A stretch of 64,000 nt of DNA from Taenia hydatigena (taxonomy: Eukaryota > Platyhelminthes > Cestoda > Cyclophyllidea > Taeniidae), in contig JADWOT020001141.1 in assembly GCA_036345935.2 (NCBI GenBank), positions 62,001 through 126,000 on the forward strand, written 5' to 3'. The notes beneath the pieces were generated by a model. It had not been told where the DNA came from. It made no database searches and saw nothing but the letters and a program-made list of their open reading frames with translations. Position 1 is the first letter of the stretch; each line of letters begins with the position of its first letter. Both the position numbers and the translations under genes were made by a program. Of this stretch, positions 10,036-22,113 are shown in pieces.

Positions 10036-12995
10036 CAGCTTCGTGCCTTTCCGCCAGTTCAACCAACCCCCTTCTTAACACATTGTAACTTTCTGGCCTA
10101 ATGCATACGTCAGTCTACCAGGTCATTGCAGAACTCGAGCTGGTAAAATTAATGAGCCTGCATACGAGGATCAAAAGGACTATGAGCAAATACGACCAAT
10201 AATGAAGGCCTGCAGAAAGACATTGTTAATATTCTCCGAGCTGCACTGCACGCAATCTTTGGTATTCGCTCAATCTACAGTCTTTTCCGTCGACTCCCAT
10301 CCGCAACTTCGCTAATGTTCTACCAACGTACTCTTCCATCCCCTTTTTCCTCAGAGTCCTCATGCCGTAAAAGTGGTGATAGCACTGTTGACCATGTGTA
10401 GTTAATCACATTTTCCCCTGCCGCGATTGTTGACTGTTTTTAACTTTGGGCCTCTCACTCTAATCCTATTGTTTTCGTTAATGCATTTTTATCTAGCTCT
10501 TTTTATGTTCGAAATGACCCCCAGATGCATACTTCCTCTCAGCGAAAGGTGTCGTTTGCATTTTAGCTTATCCTACATTAACCGGTAGGAAAAATTTGGT
10601 CTTAGAATAATTATGCACCCATTGTTACCTCCACTTTCCACGCACCGCAAAGCCTCATCCTCGCTACACCCATAACGCGTTCACCTATTCAATTATTTGT
10701 CCCTCATACTGTTACGAATACCTCAAGCCAAACATTGATCCCTCTTAAATGCATTCGTTCATCCACCAAATACTCGGCCTCGTATTCAGGAAACGTGACC
10801 ATCTTTGCTACCTTGTTTGATCACATATTAGCAGAAGCATCCCAGTAGTTGCATAAAGTTGGAAAATGAGAATGATCAAAGAATGATGAGCAACCAGATT
10901 AAACAACTCGACTCAGCTGCATCATTCCATTCTTGCCCTAACGACTGCCAAAATCACTGCTCCACAGAGTAATGGAGGGCCTGTGGCGGCGCTCAGATAA
11001 TTTCAGGTATGTCTAGCAAAGCTCATTTGCAAATTAAGAACTCATTCACAAAGACTTAGGCCATAGGATTCGTATTCGGACTTCCTACACCACTGATTCC
11101 ATTATTTGCCATTCAAATTCACTGAATGGACGATGCAATAATCTGGGGTCTGCAACAGTTGATGCGTAAGTTTAAGGAAAGTATTCTATCAAATTGCGCA
11201 AGAAACCAAGCTCTGTTAAGATTCAATTTTGTTTACTTAATTGTTTTTGCCATCGGAATACAAAGTTAGCAGAAAGAAAGGCATTCAACAACTTTCAAAA
11301 AACTGGGCGTCCGTTTCTCGCCCACTGGTCGAAACCTGCTATCGCATGTGCGATATCGCCGTTCATAAAACAGTAAAGACCATGACTATGCAAAAAACAC
11401 ATTCTGTCTGATACGCATTCAAGCCGTCGATATTCTGACGCAATGATTCGCAAAATGCATAACAAGATAATGTTCCTTTTGGCGCCATATCTCATCAGTC
11501 CAGTACCACGCTCACTTTGAAAAAACCAAATTTATGCAATGTAGACACTTCCTCTTAAAAGGCTTCGATTAAGATAAAGGAGATAACAAATGAGATAATT
11601 TTAATCTAATTGAAAACAGCAGAGATGAGGCTGCTTCTGAAGCCAATCCATCAGTCGGAACTGCAACACATTTCCTTCATTGTCATTATGGGGCCCAATG
11701 ATAGCTGTGAATTCATCTTAACGCCGTAGACGAGGCGCGGTGACATTGACGCACACACGCCTCGGATGTGATTACCTTATCCAGCCCTCCCGAGAGGGGA
11801 TGCCGCAGACCTCACTCAATGTTTGCCTTGACGCATCAGTCACGACTTTGTCATCCCTACCACATTAGCCTCCTCAAATTGGTAAGACAGACACTCCCAG
11901 ACGTGTGACTTTGACGCAATTACCAACTGTTCACTCCAATGTTAGAAGGTGTGCAGGCAAATTGTCCGTAGGCATCATCAAAGACCAATCAGGAAGGACA
12001 TGTGGCATCAAATACAAGGCTTAATTGATCTTCTTTTGCAATAGTATCGGTAAATTAACATCAAAGAAATTCATTTTTACAATCAACTTGATGACTCTGG
12101 ATAGCAACTTTGATCCTGTTTGTGCAAATGATGAAATAAAAAGGAGAACCGCTTCCAAAGGGCTTCTGATAAATTAGCGACCAACAAAAAATCCAACTAG
12201 ATAGTGATCCAAGAACTTTAAAACGCGTTCACCAGATAACTACCAAGTACAAATCAGGACTCAAGCTCAACAAAAATTTAAAATTCGATTGCTTTTGCAC
12301 CTCAAGTCAAAACCATGCCACAGAATCGCTAGACCCTGAAGTTGTCTCAGGTTTGTGATTAGCCACAATTTCATGCATGTGCGCCTGGCCTATCTTCGAG
12401 CTTAAGTGGATTTCTGGCTGGTTAACTGATAAGGACTCGGTGCTCCCAAGGCAAAGATTGCAGGCTCGTGGTGTCAGACGCTCGCAGCAACACGATCGGG
12501 CAATATCTTCGAGCGGACGCAAGCTTTGGGGAAGTACGATTAGCCTACAAGTGCTGAGATCCGAAACATGCTTTGTCAAAAACGCTGCGATCACTCCAGC
12601 TTGCTGCATTTGCAAAATTGTCGATGAAGGTTGCGAAAAATAACAAAAGAAACAGAGGATTAAAATTAACTGCGATAATGATGTAATAGGGGAGCGCAAA
12701 ATGTAAGCACTGTTAAAACATGTGAAGAAAGCAAAGGACATGGAAGGTGTGAAGGGCACCCAGAACGTCAAATGGGAAGGAATATTTCGAGGAGCCAAAT
12801 ATTAAGGAAAAATTAGTGAAACCTATGGGAATGGGGAAGAGTGATGTATACTGAGCCGAAACTTGTTTTGTCGCACTGCCTGGGTGGTAGAATTGATGAA
12901 GTGGTAGGATAAAGAACTAAAAACTTTGTGCAGTCGCGATGGTATTCATCCTTGGCGAGGTGATTACATTAAGTGCTTAAAGAGTTGCGCGTTCA
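10036..12995. other. Anonymous intergenic DNA, no supported gene
   Basis: The longest open frame is 163 codons on the minus strand (12307-12798). It begins with a hydrophobic stretch and has no family resemblance I can name; the opposite strand is also open for 88 codons over the same place, so chance openness is likely. I see no RNA gene, LTR end or tandem repeat. Confidence 0.4.
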
Positions 12996-13067
12996 GCCCC
13001 GCGTGGCCTAATGGATAAGGCGTCTGCCTCCTAAGTAGAAGATTGTGGGTGTCTCCTTCACCCACAC
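12996..13067 (+). pseudogene. tRNA-Arg(CCT)-like sequence, 3' end degenerate
   Basis: The 5' half is a good tRNA: GCCCCGC, then D-arm TGGCCTAATGGATAAGGC (matching the A-box), anticodon stem TCTGC/GTAGA with one G-U pair, and loop CTCCTAA giving anticodon CCT. The T-stem GTGGG/CCCAC is present, but the loop between the two halves is 11 nt with no TTCGA motif. The 3' acceptor strand expected to pair with GCCCCGC is absent. The B-box is therefore destroyed. It is either a tRNA-Arg pseudogene or the head of a tRNA-derived repeat. A TTTT run follows at about 13080. Confidence 0.6.
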
Positions 13068-13166
13068 CAACGTACGCCCTTTTGCAGTAGTGCTGACAAG
13101 TATCCTAAAATGTGCGTCGTCGCAGCTGCCATCCGGCGTTAAAGGGAAATTTTGAAAGGAAAGCAC

Positions 13167-13232
13167 TACCCAGAGCGAGACTCGAACTTGCGACCTTCAG
13201 ATTATGAGACTGACAAACTAACCAAATGCGGC
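13167..13232 (-). pseudogene. tRNA-Met(CAT)-like sequence, decayed
   Basis: Reading the minus strand, the anticodon arm TCAGTCTCATAATCTGA (anticodon CAT) and the T-arm with intact loop TTCGAGT are typical of elongator tRNA-Met. The D-arm region is shortened, the total is only 66 nt, and the 3' acceptor strand TCTGGGT does not pair with the 5' GCCGCAT. The T-stem has one A-C mismatch. It lies about 100 bp from the tRNA-Arg-like sequence in the opposite direction. It may be a pseudogene or part of a tRNA-derived SINE. Confidence 0.6.
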
Positions 13233-16200
13233 ATCAATTATGCTCAATTGCGTTTAGGTTAATTTAGTGAATGCTAGCTTAAATCAAAGAAAGTGCACCA
13301 ACGCCATGGTATAGACGAGATCCTGTTAGGGCAGATGCAGCTGTCCGTCCGACGTGGCAAAATGAATGGGAGAACCAATGATAGGAGGCGTTGGCAATGG
13401 TTTTGTTTGACCAATAAGAAGTGTGTCTTAGTGTAAAAGTGGTGGATACAGGGGTAAGGGGGTACGTCACGTGACGAAATCGTACCCAAAATTTAGCCAT
13501 GCACAAGCGATAATGTGTGATTTGGGGAATGATGGATGGAAAGAATTACCACTCACTTGGGTTTCGACTGTTGCTGAGGCGTTAGTTAGAAGTGATGGCA
13601 AGCAGTTCTTTAAGCGATGGCCGTTGGATGGTGGGAAGGTGGTAATGTATTTGTGACCCATATCTTATGCAGTCAATTACGGCTGGTGTTTAGACAAGTA
13701 AAATTGTACTTTTGTGAAGGATAGAACACTTTAGAAAATGAAGCATTTGCCGTAATCAAGTGAGCACGAGAAGTGAGGCAAAAGAAAAATTTGCCTCAAA
13801 CGTACCCTGAGAGTTGCCCATAAAAGCTGAGCAACTGGTCAATTCTTACCTCTAATCTGCTTTCACATCTGAAGACGGCAAGGATATCGTTGCAATACGA
13901 ATTTCCTGACTGCCACTTTACCCACCGATCAGTGAGCTGCAACATTTACGACGCAATGATTACAGTAAATTCAGTGATTATTCCTATGGACATAAGTATA
14001 TATTTTATTTATTTGGCAAAAGGGAAAGGTGGCAGGTTAAGGATGACATGCTTAAATGCATAATGAGCCGTCGTTTGACTGGCTTGCTTGCAAGTGGGTC
14101 AGCTGGCAGTGAATTTATCTAGCCCCACCACCAAATGCGTTTTATATGCTCAAAATAGTCATGGTAATAATTCCTCATTGTGAAAACAGAGGCCATTTGA
14201 ATCAAACTTGACGACCAAGACATTCATTCGCCATTTAGGAGTTCTTCAGTATAAGATTTCGGACGAATAAACCAACAAATACTGGTGTGTTGTCCCAAGT
14301 CGATGCCTACTTTAAAGCGAAGATTCTTTTTATAAACGTGGTTTTTGGGTTGCAAATAGGATCTAATTACTTCCATACATTTACTTCAATTTCCCCTTTC
14401 TTACGGTTGGTCAGACCTCGAATATTTCAAAATCACTGATGGATCTTAGAATCCATTCGGCTCCGATGGAGGAGTGGCATGCTCGAGACCTCTTCTCAGG
14501 CTTCTCTTCACTCCATTTAGTCACGTTAATGTAGACATTTCCCGACTATTGGCTTGATGTGAAGTATTTCTTTGTATTAAAGTGCACCTCATAGTCATAA
14601 GTGGCTGCTGAATTCGTTTTTAGCGGATGGGCTCAATGAGCGCCTTGATCGGCTGGTTTGTTTGCTCCTCCTACTGCTGTTTCTTTCAAAATGCATTGCT
14701 GTTTTTGATGATGCTACTTAATTGACATTAGTAACACTTTATACTTCTGCATGCTGGGCCCGATTAAGTTCAGTGACTGAAATCGCGGTCTGCATTCGCT
14801 TCGGATGCCTTCTTCTCACAACCAAGTAGAGTTAAACTTGAAGAGAACATGAGTGAGGAATTCGCATTCACACAAAACAGGCTTGATCGTCGACACCTGC
14901 GTGGACCGTGTGCGCACCATATGAGCTTGCGATTGGCCCTGCCATTGTCCCCCTCTGTAAAAATTCTTAGTGAATCACCTGTACTAGTCTTGAAAGCAAA
15001 AATGGATGTATCAAGCACAAAATTGGACTTTCAGTGACATGCTTTAGCCATTGTAGCACAAGCGAGGTCAACAATGAACTGGTTTCTGCGAATGCAACTG
15101 CAGCAATCGCTAGATGGCTGCTTCCCCATCTTCTTTAGCCACAAAAACTTTTATAAGGCTCCTCTAATACCCGCCTACTTGAGAAGCACTTGTACCGCAT
15201 GTACCACCCACTCTACCCACCATGGCGTGAATCACCTTCAGACACTAGCATTCAAACAGTTTGTCAATTCTAAGTTAATAATTCCCACGAACGCGTTCAA
15301 CCTGAAGTCCAATCACGCATGCACCAAAAAAGTATAGGTATATTCAAAACTTGCCACGTCTTGTGCTAACGTGTCGCAGTGGTGGCAATATGATAGCGAA
15401 ATACCACGCACGTCTGGGTTCTACAGACCATATTATGTGTGGCAGAATTATTACAGATGCCATGTTAAGGTTGCTTACATGATATTGGCGCAAAATGGAA
15501 CCATCTCGATTTGCTTAAAGGATTACCTATGCTGCTCTTTTGCCTTAAGAGAACTTATTTGGAGATTAGGATTATGTCTCACTGTGGATATTCACGTGAG
15601 TTATTGCACAGATTGCCGCGCCTTAACTCTCAACCTCCAGCATGCTCAATCCGGTAGCAATGGTTCTGAGATATTATAATATAAACACTTTGGCGATGTC
15701 TTGATCATAGTCCTTAAAAAGCACGCGCCAATTCTTCTTTTAAGCGATTACGAAACAAGTAGAATGGTCCATTACAAGGGTAAGTCATTTCAGTCAATCC
15801 CATCAAAAGGATGCCAATAAGCATAAAAAATTGGAGCTGTCAACGGATACAGCACTCTAGTGCTGATCGAAGACTATTTAGCACCCCGTAAAAGCAGTGG
15901 GGGCAGCAAAATGGACGATTATTCCAAGATCCACACAAATAAGTGATCCACGTAAGGAATGGTCCACCCGTCACCTGTGGCAGCGATCCTTGAACCTAAG
16001 AACATCCACGTGCCTGTCGAAGGAAATGCGACGATTAATAATATTCTTGAACAAGATGACGTCCTTTGATTATCTTACCGGCAGAATAGGCAGATTTATG
16101 CTTAGTCTGACGGTGTCGTAGGCTGCACTTTTGTGTCTCGATCGTCAGAGGATTCCGCTACCTCGGCTTAGGTTTGTTCGAATAGCGTCTGCCGAAGTTG

Positions 16201-16754
16201 CATGGGGAGTAATTTTTGTTTGTTGATGAAGAATAGCAAAGTAAAGTACCCTTCCAAAGGTTATTACAGCCATGCCACTTTCACTAAACAAAAATAATAC
16301 CGGAAAAATTCGGATGATGCAAATGCTGGCTGGCAATTACTTAGAACTGAGAAACACAATAGCTAGCGATTCCTTTTATGAAACATAAATACCCAACTCG
16401 AAAAGGCACAAAATGCATCGCAACAACTACTGATTATCAGCTCATTAGAACCAAAACACGCAAGGAGTAATAGGAGAGTTAAATTTCAAACTAAGCTTAT
16501 TCAGCAATATTTCCAAACCAATCAGGCGCAACAGCAAAACAAACGCAATCATGTCCACATCAATGGATAAGAATCCAGCAAAAATAAGACGTGAAAAGTG
16601 AAAGACGTTATAATTTTGAAGAGTAGAAGTCACACGGCTAAAATGAGGGGATAATGGCATGCACAAAGAAGGAAAAATCAACAGGTAGTTTAATAAATAA
16701 ATGTCTAGTAAACAGATAAGATAAGCGAGCCATATAGAAAAGGCAAGATCGGCG
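13233..16754. other. Anonymous intergenic DNA, no supported gene
   Basis: Open frames reach about 102 codons (15371-15679 plus) and none shows a recognisable domain. Several short overlapping frames at 13270-13660 on both strands look like chance openness. No RNA gene, terminal repeat or tandem array was seen. Confidence 0.45.
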
Positions 16755-17212
16755 CCAACGTGCCTAGTAGGTGTTACACTTCAGTTCCCACTGGCATGTG
16801 CGCCTGCCACGATGGCGAGGAGGGAAAGTCGATGGAGGATGCGTGATGGCGAATGGTGAATAGAATCGTGTAAGGACGGGTCCTGATGGTGAGCGGATAA
16901 GAAAAGAAATGATACCATTATGAGCGCTAGTGCTTCTATTTGTTATTATCATATAGCACAGGTGCGGTTGTTGTAATCGCGTTCAACGTCGCGCATATGG
17001 ACATGGATGCCATACTTGCTCTCTGCTCCTAATTCCTTTGGGCCAATTTCCGTCTGCGTAGTGGCTGTCAATTTGGCCCCACAACTACTTTCACTAAACA
17101 ATTATTAATTGACACTGAATTTAGTAATTTATAAAACTTTCAGTCAAAGGTCGTGGTCCCACGCGAGTCAAACGGCATCTGCAAACGCTGTTGTAAGTAA
17201 CAATGCATCTAT
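16755..17212 (+). repeat. Dispersed repeat, third copy outside the inverted repeat
   Basis: About 458 bases align with 35158-35648 in the left arm and, inverted, with 49807-50414 in the right arm. Landmarks are CTAGTAGGTGTTACAC, TGTGCGCCTGCC, GATGGAGGATGCGTGATGG, AGTGCTTCTATTTGTT and, near the end, GGTCGTGGTCCCAC followed by GAGTCAAACGGCATCTGC. This copy keeps the middle block missing from the left-arm copy. No coding potential or LTR ends are evident; the family is unidentified. Confidence 0.65.
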
Positions 17213-19046
17213 TTTTAACGGTTATCCAATTCGCTGAAAGTGCATCCGAGTTCTGAAGCACCTATGATTTCGTAGTCGTAATCATGCATATTTTGAACTC
17301 CCAACACTTTCTTATCGTGGGTAATATTATTCAGTTTCAAGCCAAATCTTTGATTTAAGGTGGATTGCAAGACCACGCTCTGATCCATTTGACTTAGTTC
17401 ACAGCAGATCTTATGACAAAAGGTGTTATCTTTATTTGCATCCCTCAGTGTGCTAATAGCGCATACATTCCTTCTTCCCTTTGAACGACAGCACTTTTTC
17501 TTAACATTCTATCCAGGCAAGTTTACTTGAATCACACACAAAAGGCTTTAAACAGTTTATTCATCCCTCAGTTCTCAATAGTACGCATTATGCACTCACG
17601 AGGATATGCATTTCTTCACAAACCATATCACTACTTGTAAGGGCGATTGATGATTAGCAAGAATTTCGTTCATTGTACTACTTTGCACACAATGCATTGA
17701 ATGCGTTCCTCGCCTCGAGTTACTCATGTGAGGACTGGCTATTAGCCTGGAGGATTAAGCTCAGCCACAAGGCCAGTATTCAAAAATGCGCCTAGTTCTG
17801 CAAGAGATTCACAACTTGTCAAAGAGTAAACCCGATTCTTGATTTCCGAAGATCTGATTGGTCTGAAGAATGTTATTTACTGTTCAACCAACCAACCCGT
17901 CGTGTACTTAGCACTGGAGAATATTGTTACCTGGGCGGCTTCCATATTGATAGTTCCACAAGTGCATGCGTCCATGTCTTCGATGCTAGTACACAGTGTC
18001 TTACCGTCTTCTTCCATCTTAATTACGATGTGCCTCATACTTGCAAGGGTTCTATATTAGTTAGCATCACCTGTCATCTTATTTGTTAGCTTTGCCTCAA
18101 CGGAAAAGGACATTTTTAAACTGCACCATCAATGCATGAGGATTTATGCGCTGCTTTATTCCACTTGCAAATCTTCTGTGGCATTTCGTCTGCGCAAATG
18201 TCGTAGACTTAAATTGGCCTCCCACGTATAGATGCGTCAATTCTTCCAGAAGTTAATTTGTGCCATTTGTGGCTGCTAAGTAAATAAGATACGTCATTGC
18301 GGCTGCACCATCATGCCATAATTATTAACTTGAATTTGTGCCTACAGACGTCGTCAAAATCCGAGTAAATGAGAAATTCGGTGAGCATTGCACGCGGGCT
18401 GTAAAATTCAATGTAGTAGTGTCACATTTACTCGGTTACTATTCTTCAGATTAATTAGTGCGCACTTATTTGATCAAAATCTACTTAACCCTTGGAGCAT
18501 GTCTAATACCCCTGCGTTCTTGTCGGTACAGCGCTAGTCGAGGGTCTGGAGTAACTATCAGTCTAATGACAGCGGCTTTACTGGCCGACATGTCGAGATC
18601 ACGCAAAACGTCACACTCTACCTATGCGAATGTGTGCTGGTGACTCTGGTGAGGCGACAATGTGAATCAGGCCATTCACAGTTCTCATAGGTAGGCATGT
18701 TTAAACCCGTCTCGATTGATGTGTTCATCATCCGCAGCCGGTGAATAGGTGACTGTGCTCACGGTGGTACCGCGCCTCCATCTTCCCTCTTTTTCCTCCC
18801 CTTGTGTCTGCATCCTGCGCCCCCACACTCGGTCACCATGCCTTGTCATCGAACCGCCATTAGTGCTTACCCAACCAGCGTCGTCCCACGACCCCGTCTG
18901 TGTGCGCACGCGTTGTGTGGACATAGAACACGTAACAACACGTCCATTCATCACATGGCAACGCTTTGTTCACGTACAGGGTACCCGCGTTTTGTTTCAG
19001 ACACCAACGGTCTGTCTATCCAGGAGGGCTGCATAAACCTTTATAT
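17213..19046. other. Anonymous intergenic DNA, no supported gene
   Basis: Overlapping open frames of 60-95 codons at 18.7-19.05 kb on both strands do not resemble known proteins. Their position just upstream of the integrase relic makes decayed retrotransposon sequence possible, but I recognise no reverse-transcriptase or RNase H motif. Confidence 0.4.
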
Positions 19047-19755
19047 AGGTTCAAGTTCAGACTGAGTCAAAAGTGCTTAAGTGATCAAGGTTCCAATTTC
19101 AGAAGTCGACTTTTACAAAATTACGCAAGTCTTCTCAGACTTGCATGCCGGCATGACAACGGACGGATTGACTCTAGTCGGACTTCTAAACGCTTCCACT
19201 AAGGTTGCACGATCTGAAGATTAAATTTAAGCATAAGGCATGATCTTCTCGCATACAGGGCCACGGTTCATAAATCAACTAGTTTTCCACCATTCACGAC
19301 GCCCACAGGCTCTTAAACTCAAGATACCCTTCGATACCTTGCGAATAATCGCAGAGGTCGCAACCATTACTACCCTAAAGTAATAATAAGGAAAGTTTTA
19401 GGCATCGCAGAGCAGCACTTTGTGTCTCGCACCATCCAGAAGAAAATTAAGGCTGACTGAGTAGGACCAACGTCTACCGAGATGGCGACCCCGTACAAAT
19501 GCATATACCATACCGTAAATTTCACCCCCAATGAATTGAAGACGCGCTTTGAGCAGTGGAGATTCTCTTACCTACGAACTGCCTTTGCCTACAATGCGCA
19601 ACTCCGTGCTCAGCCAATAAACATTCACCGCCACAAAATGCGCCCTACAAGGGTACACCACCAGTCGGATACGAAGGCGAAGTGTTTGCACTAGCGAAAG
19701 ATAGGAAACCGCTCGATGACAAAATCAAAAGCAGCTCATGGGGATGGCGCTAAAT
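19047..19755 (+). mobile_element. Decayed Ty3/Gypsy integrase fragment
   Basis: Three frames together recover integrase landmarks in the right order. At about 19047-19200 a frame reads RFKFRLSQKCLSDQGSNF, matching the core motif around the second catalytic aspartate (SDQGxxF), followed by a remnant of the HPQxNG region (HDNGRI). At about 19455-19480 another frame gives DQRLPR. From 19482 a third reads YHTVNFTPNEL, the conserved segment of Gypsy integrases that normally reads STGFTPxEL. A last frame at 19600-19755 resembles the C-terminal Y-x-GD-V block (VGYEGEVFALA, DRKPLDDK). Several frameshifts separate these pieces, so it is dead. No flanking LTR pair was found, so it is probably a truncated or deleted copy. 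Confidence 0.65.
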
Positions 19756-21042
19756 ACGGAGCTCGAATAGATAAGGAGGCTATGTAATGCTCATGCTGTT
19801 ATGCACGCATTATCGGGTTGAAAATTGGGCAAGCAAATGGCACCTTGTATTAGATGAGTGGTCAGAGTGTCCGAAAGCAGAGATGGTCTTAGTATCCCAA
19901 TCTCCAATTCTGTACCGGTTCTCATTGACTGCAATTAATTAACCTGTTTAGTGAAGGGGATCAGTGGTCTTCATATTCATCTACCATATGTAACAAAGGC
20001 TTAATGATGCAATTCTTCCGTGCCTGCTGTTATGCTAAAGAAGAAAAATATATTATTTTGATAAGTATGGTAATGTTCTCATTTACCTTTCTCCTAATCG
20101 GCCACCTTAGGATGTAACAGATTGCTTCTTCTGAGGTGTACTTATTGTTCAATGGTTAATTAGAAACACCGGTCCAACCCCAAATACAAATTCTGTCTTA
20201 GCATTTTGTGTTCTTTTATCCCTAGGGAAGTGTTGGGGTGATATACTAGTGGTGGCGGAAAGCGGACCCAATCTTGACGATGGTCCATTATGATTTCTAC
20301 CGTTAAGGTAAAAAGGGCGCATTTTGCTACTAACGGAAGAATCGCTGACGACCCATAAGAAAGTGGCTGAATACGATGCCGTCTTCCTTCGACAGGTTCT
20401 TCACATCCGAATTCCCTTAAAATGTTATTAGCATCCGAATCGGCACAGTTCTGAACCTCCTTGAAATTCGCTGTGGCGCTTCTAACCACATCCGCACAGA
20501 GATGCTAAAAATGTGAAAGTGCGCAAGAATATGTATCTATGAAATTGTATTTGATTCCATATTCCGGTTCGGAAACCTGGTTTCAGGCATAGGTCCCTGC
20601 GTCCAGCTGAAGGCACGCGTAATGGTGAGCAAAATTCCTTATCTCTGAGTCCATTTCCCAAATTGACCGAATTTCCAAATCCAATCAAATAACCATGGTA
20701 AAAAATGGCAAAAGAGTAAAGTAGCTTTATGGCTGCACGAAATTCAGATGAGTGGCTCGCTTTTCACGTGGGTGTATTTATTCTAATTTTGAGTACGCTG
20801 CGATTGCTGGCGCGAGGGGCAGGATGAGTGTCGGTCTTGGTTACCAGCGCCAGGATAATCGTTTTGCATAGGCCAAGCAAACTAGTTTGTGAGGCAGGCT
20901 AGAGGCTTCAATCGCTTTCTGTGAGCCGAATGTGGAAATTCTTCCTAAGAATCCTGTCTTATTATATCTTCCAGAAAGTTTCGGGACACTGCATTTATAA
21001 ACAAAAGCTTGCCATTTTTCATTCCCTTTACAAAATTGCATT
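19756..21042. other. Anonymous intergenic DNA, no supported gene
   Basis: Nothing recognisable. A minus-strand open frame of 109 codons (20160-20489) has no family resemblance. No terminal repeats were seen apart from the solo LTR that follows. Confidence 0.4.
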
Positions 21043-21047
21043 ATCTT
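21043..21047 (+). repeat. Target-site duplication, left copy (ATCTT)
   Basis: ATCTT immediately precedes the TGTAGT start of the solo LTR and is repeated exactly after its last base at 21154-21158. A 5-bp duplication is typical of integrase-mediated LTR-element insertion. Confidence 0.7.
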
Positions 21048-21153
21048 TGTAGTACTTTGTTTGTTGGAACTACCGGCTTCTGTCAAGGTCACAGAGGTGG
21101 CCGCACTGCCCTAACCGCCATTTTTGCCGTCAAAAAAGTCTCAGCACGCTACA
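21048..21153 (+). mobile_element. Solo LTR (short variant)
   Basis: It starts TGTAGTACTTTG and ends CACGCTACA, the same ends as the LTR at 4980-5164, and shares the AAGGTCACAGAGGTGGCC block. At 106 bp it lacks about 80 bp from the middle of the longer LTR. Exact ATCTT copies flank both sides. No internal element sequence lies on either side, so it is a solo LTR left by recombination between two LTRs, later shortened, or founded by a short subfamily. Confidence 0.8.
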
Positions 21154-21158
21154 ATCTT
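21154..21158 (+). repeat. Target-site duplication, right copy (ATCTT)
   Basis: Exact copy of 21043-21047 on the far side of the solo LTR. Confidence 0.7.
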
Positions 21159-21783
21159 AATGCATGCAAACTACTTTGCTTATATATTTTCTTTTCTTTT
21201 AGAAAGGAAATATATAATCACACTTTAAAATCCCTCCTATACTCTCGTACGCGTCGACCCTAAACCATTGTGCAGGTTTTGTTTAAAAGTATTTTAATGC
21301 AAATGTTTGGAAGCTTGTGTACATTTGCTTTTTCACAAAGATTTATAGCATTATGATTCCACTTCCCAATGGATTGGTTGATTTGTTTACTTCAAGGTCA
21401 TCTTTGGGGTATGTGTTATGTCTGTACGTGTGGAGTGCTCTTAATTGATCCCAATGGATGGGTTCCATTTGTTCATAGGGTAAGGGTAATCCATCAAAAT
21501 AATTGCATTTTTTGGTGTGAATGCTAACACAGAATCGGAGACAGATTTAAAAGCAATAAATAAGCTTCGATGGGAACTAAATGTGACGGAGTTTGAAATT
21601 GAAATTTCCTGTCGCACTGTTCCTTGTTCAGGTGACAACAGATTTCATTTTTAAGCGTCTTTGATATGCATCTTAATATGCATCTTAAAGGAGAAGGACC
21701 GTCATTGCTTTTCGTCTTCATGTCTTCTTACAATTACACTTTGCCAGTTGTTCTACCATCCATTTAGGTAGAATCTATCGCTT

Positions 21784-21960
21784 TTATGGGGTGTAGCGCG
21801 GATGCAGTTGTGGGGTCTTCCAAGAGGGCGCGTGAGCAAGCTTCTCTCCATTGGCAGACTGAATCGGCTCATTTGCAGCATCAGCAAACGTAATTTGAAC
21901 AAACACAAGGCGAGGTAGTAGAGGTTCTGCTAGGGGTGGGATGTCGATATGCAGCCCACA
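21784..21960 (-). other. Candidate pseudo-exon, left-arm copy
   Basis: A 58-codon frame without a start codon, bounded upstream by TGA and ending in TAA. It reads like real protein: PLLPRLVFVQITFADAANEP is followed by an EKLAHAPSWKTPQ stretch, giving a beta-strand-like hydrophobic run followed by a polar one. I cannot name the family. No clean splice acceptor opens the frame. The right-arm copy (63604-63780) keeps the same frame but differs at three codons, all amino-acid changing, so no selection is visible since the duplication. It may be the relic of an exon older than the duplication, or chance. Confidence 0.2.
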
Positions 21961-22113
21961 TCACCCTTAAACTATGTGTCACCCTGCTGCTTTAGTTGGT
22001 AAGTTTATCGCACTACCTTATTACGAATGCGATTACTCCTTTCACGTTTCACGGAGATGTTTTTCGGCTTGGGATCCCGTGGCTGAGGTGATAGGTGAGC
22101 CAGAAGCCTGAAC

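Noticed and set aside
12377..12643. A frame containing LKWISGWLTDKD, resembling a segment of LINE reverse transcriptase
   Set aside because: The expected GVPQGS and FADD motifs are not found nearby and both strands are open here.
12307..12798. 163-codon minus-strand frame as a real gene
   Set aside because: No domain, no splice or promoter context, and composition like random A+T-rich sequence.
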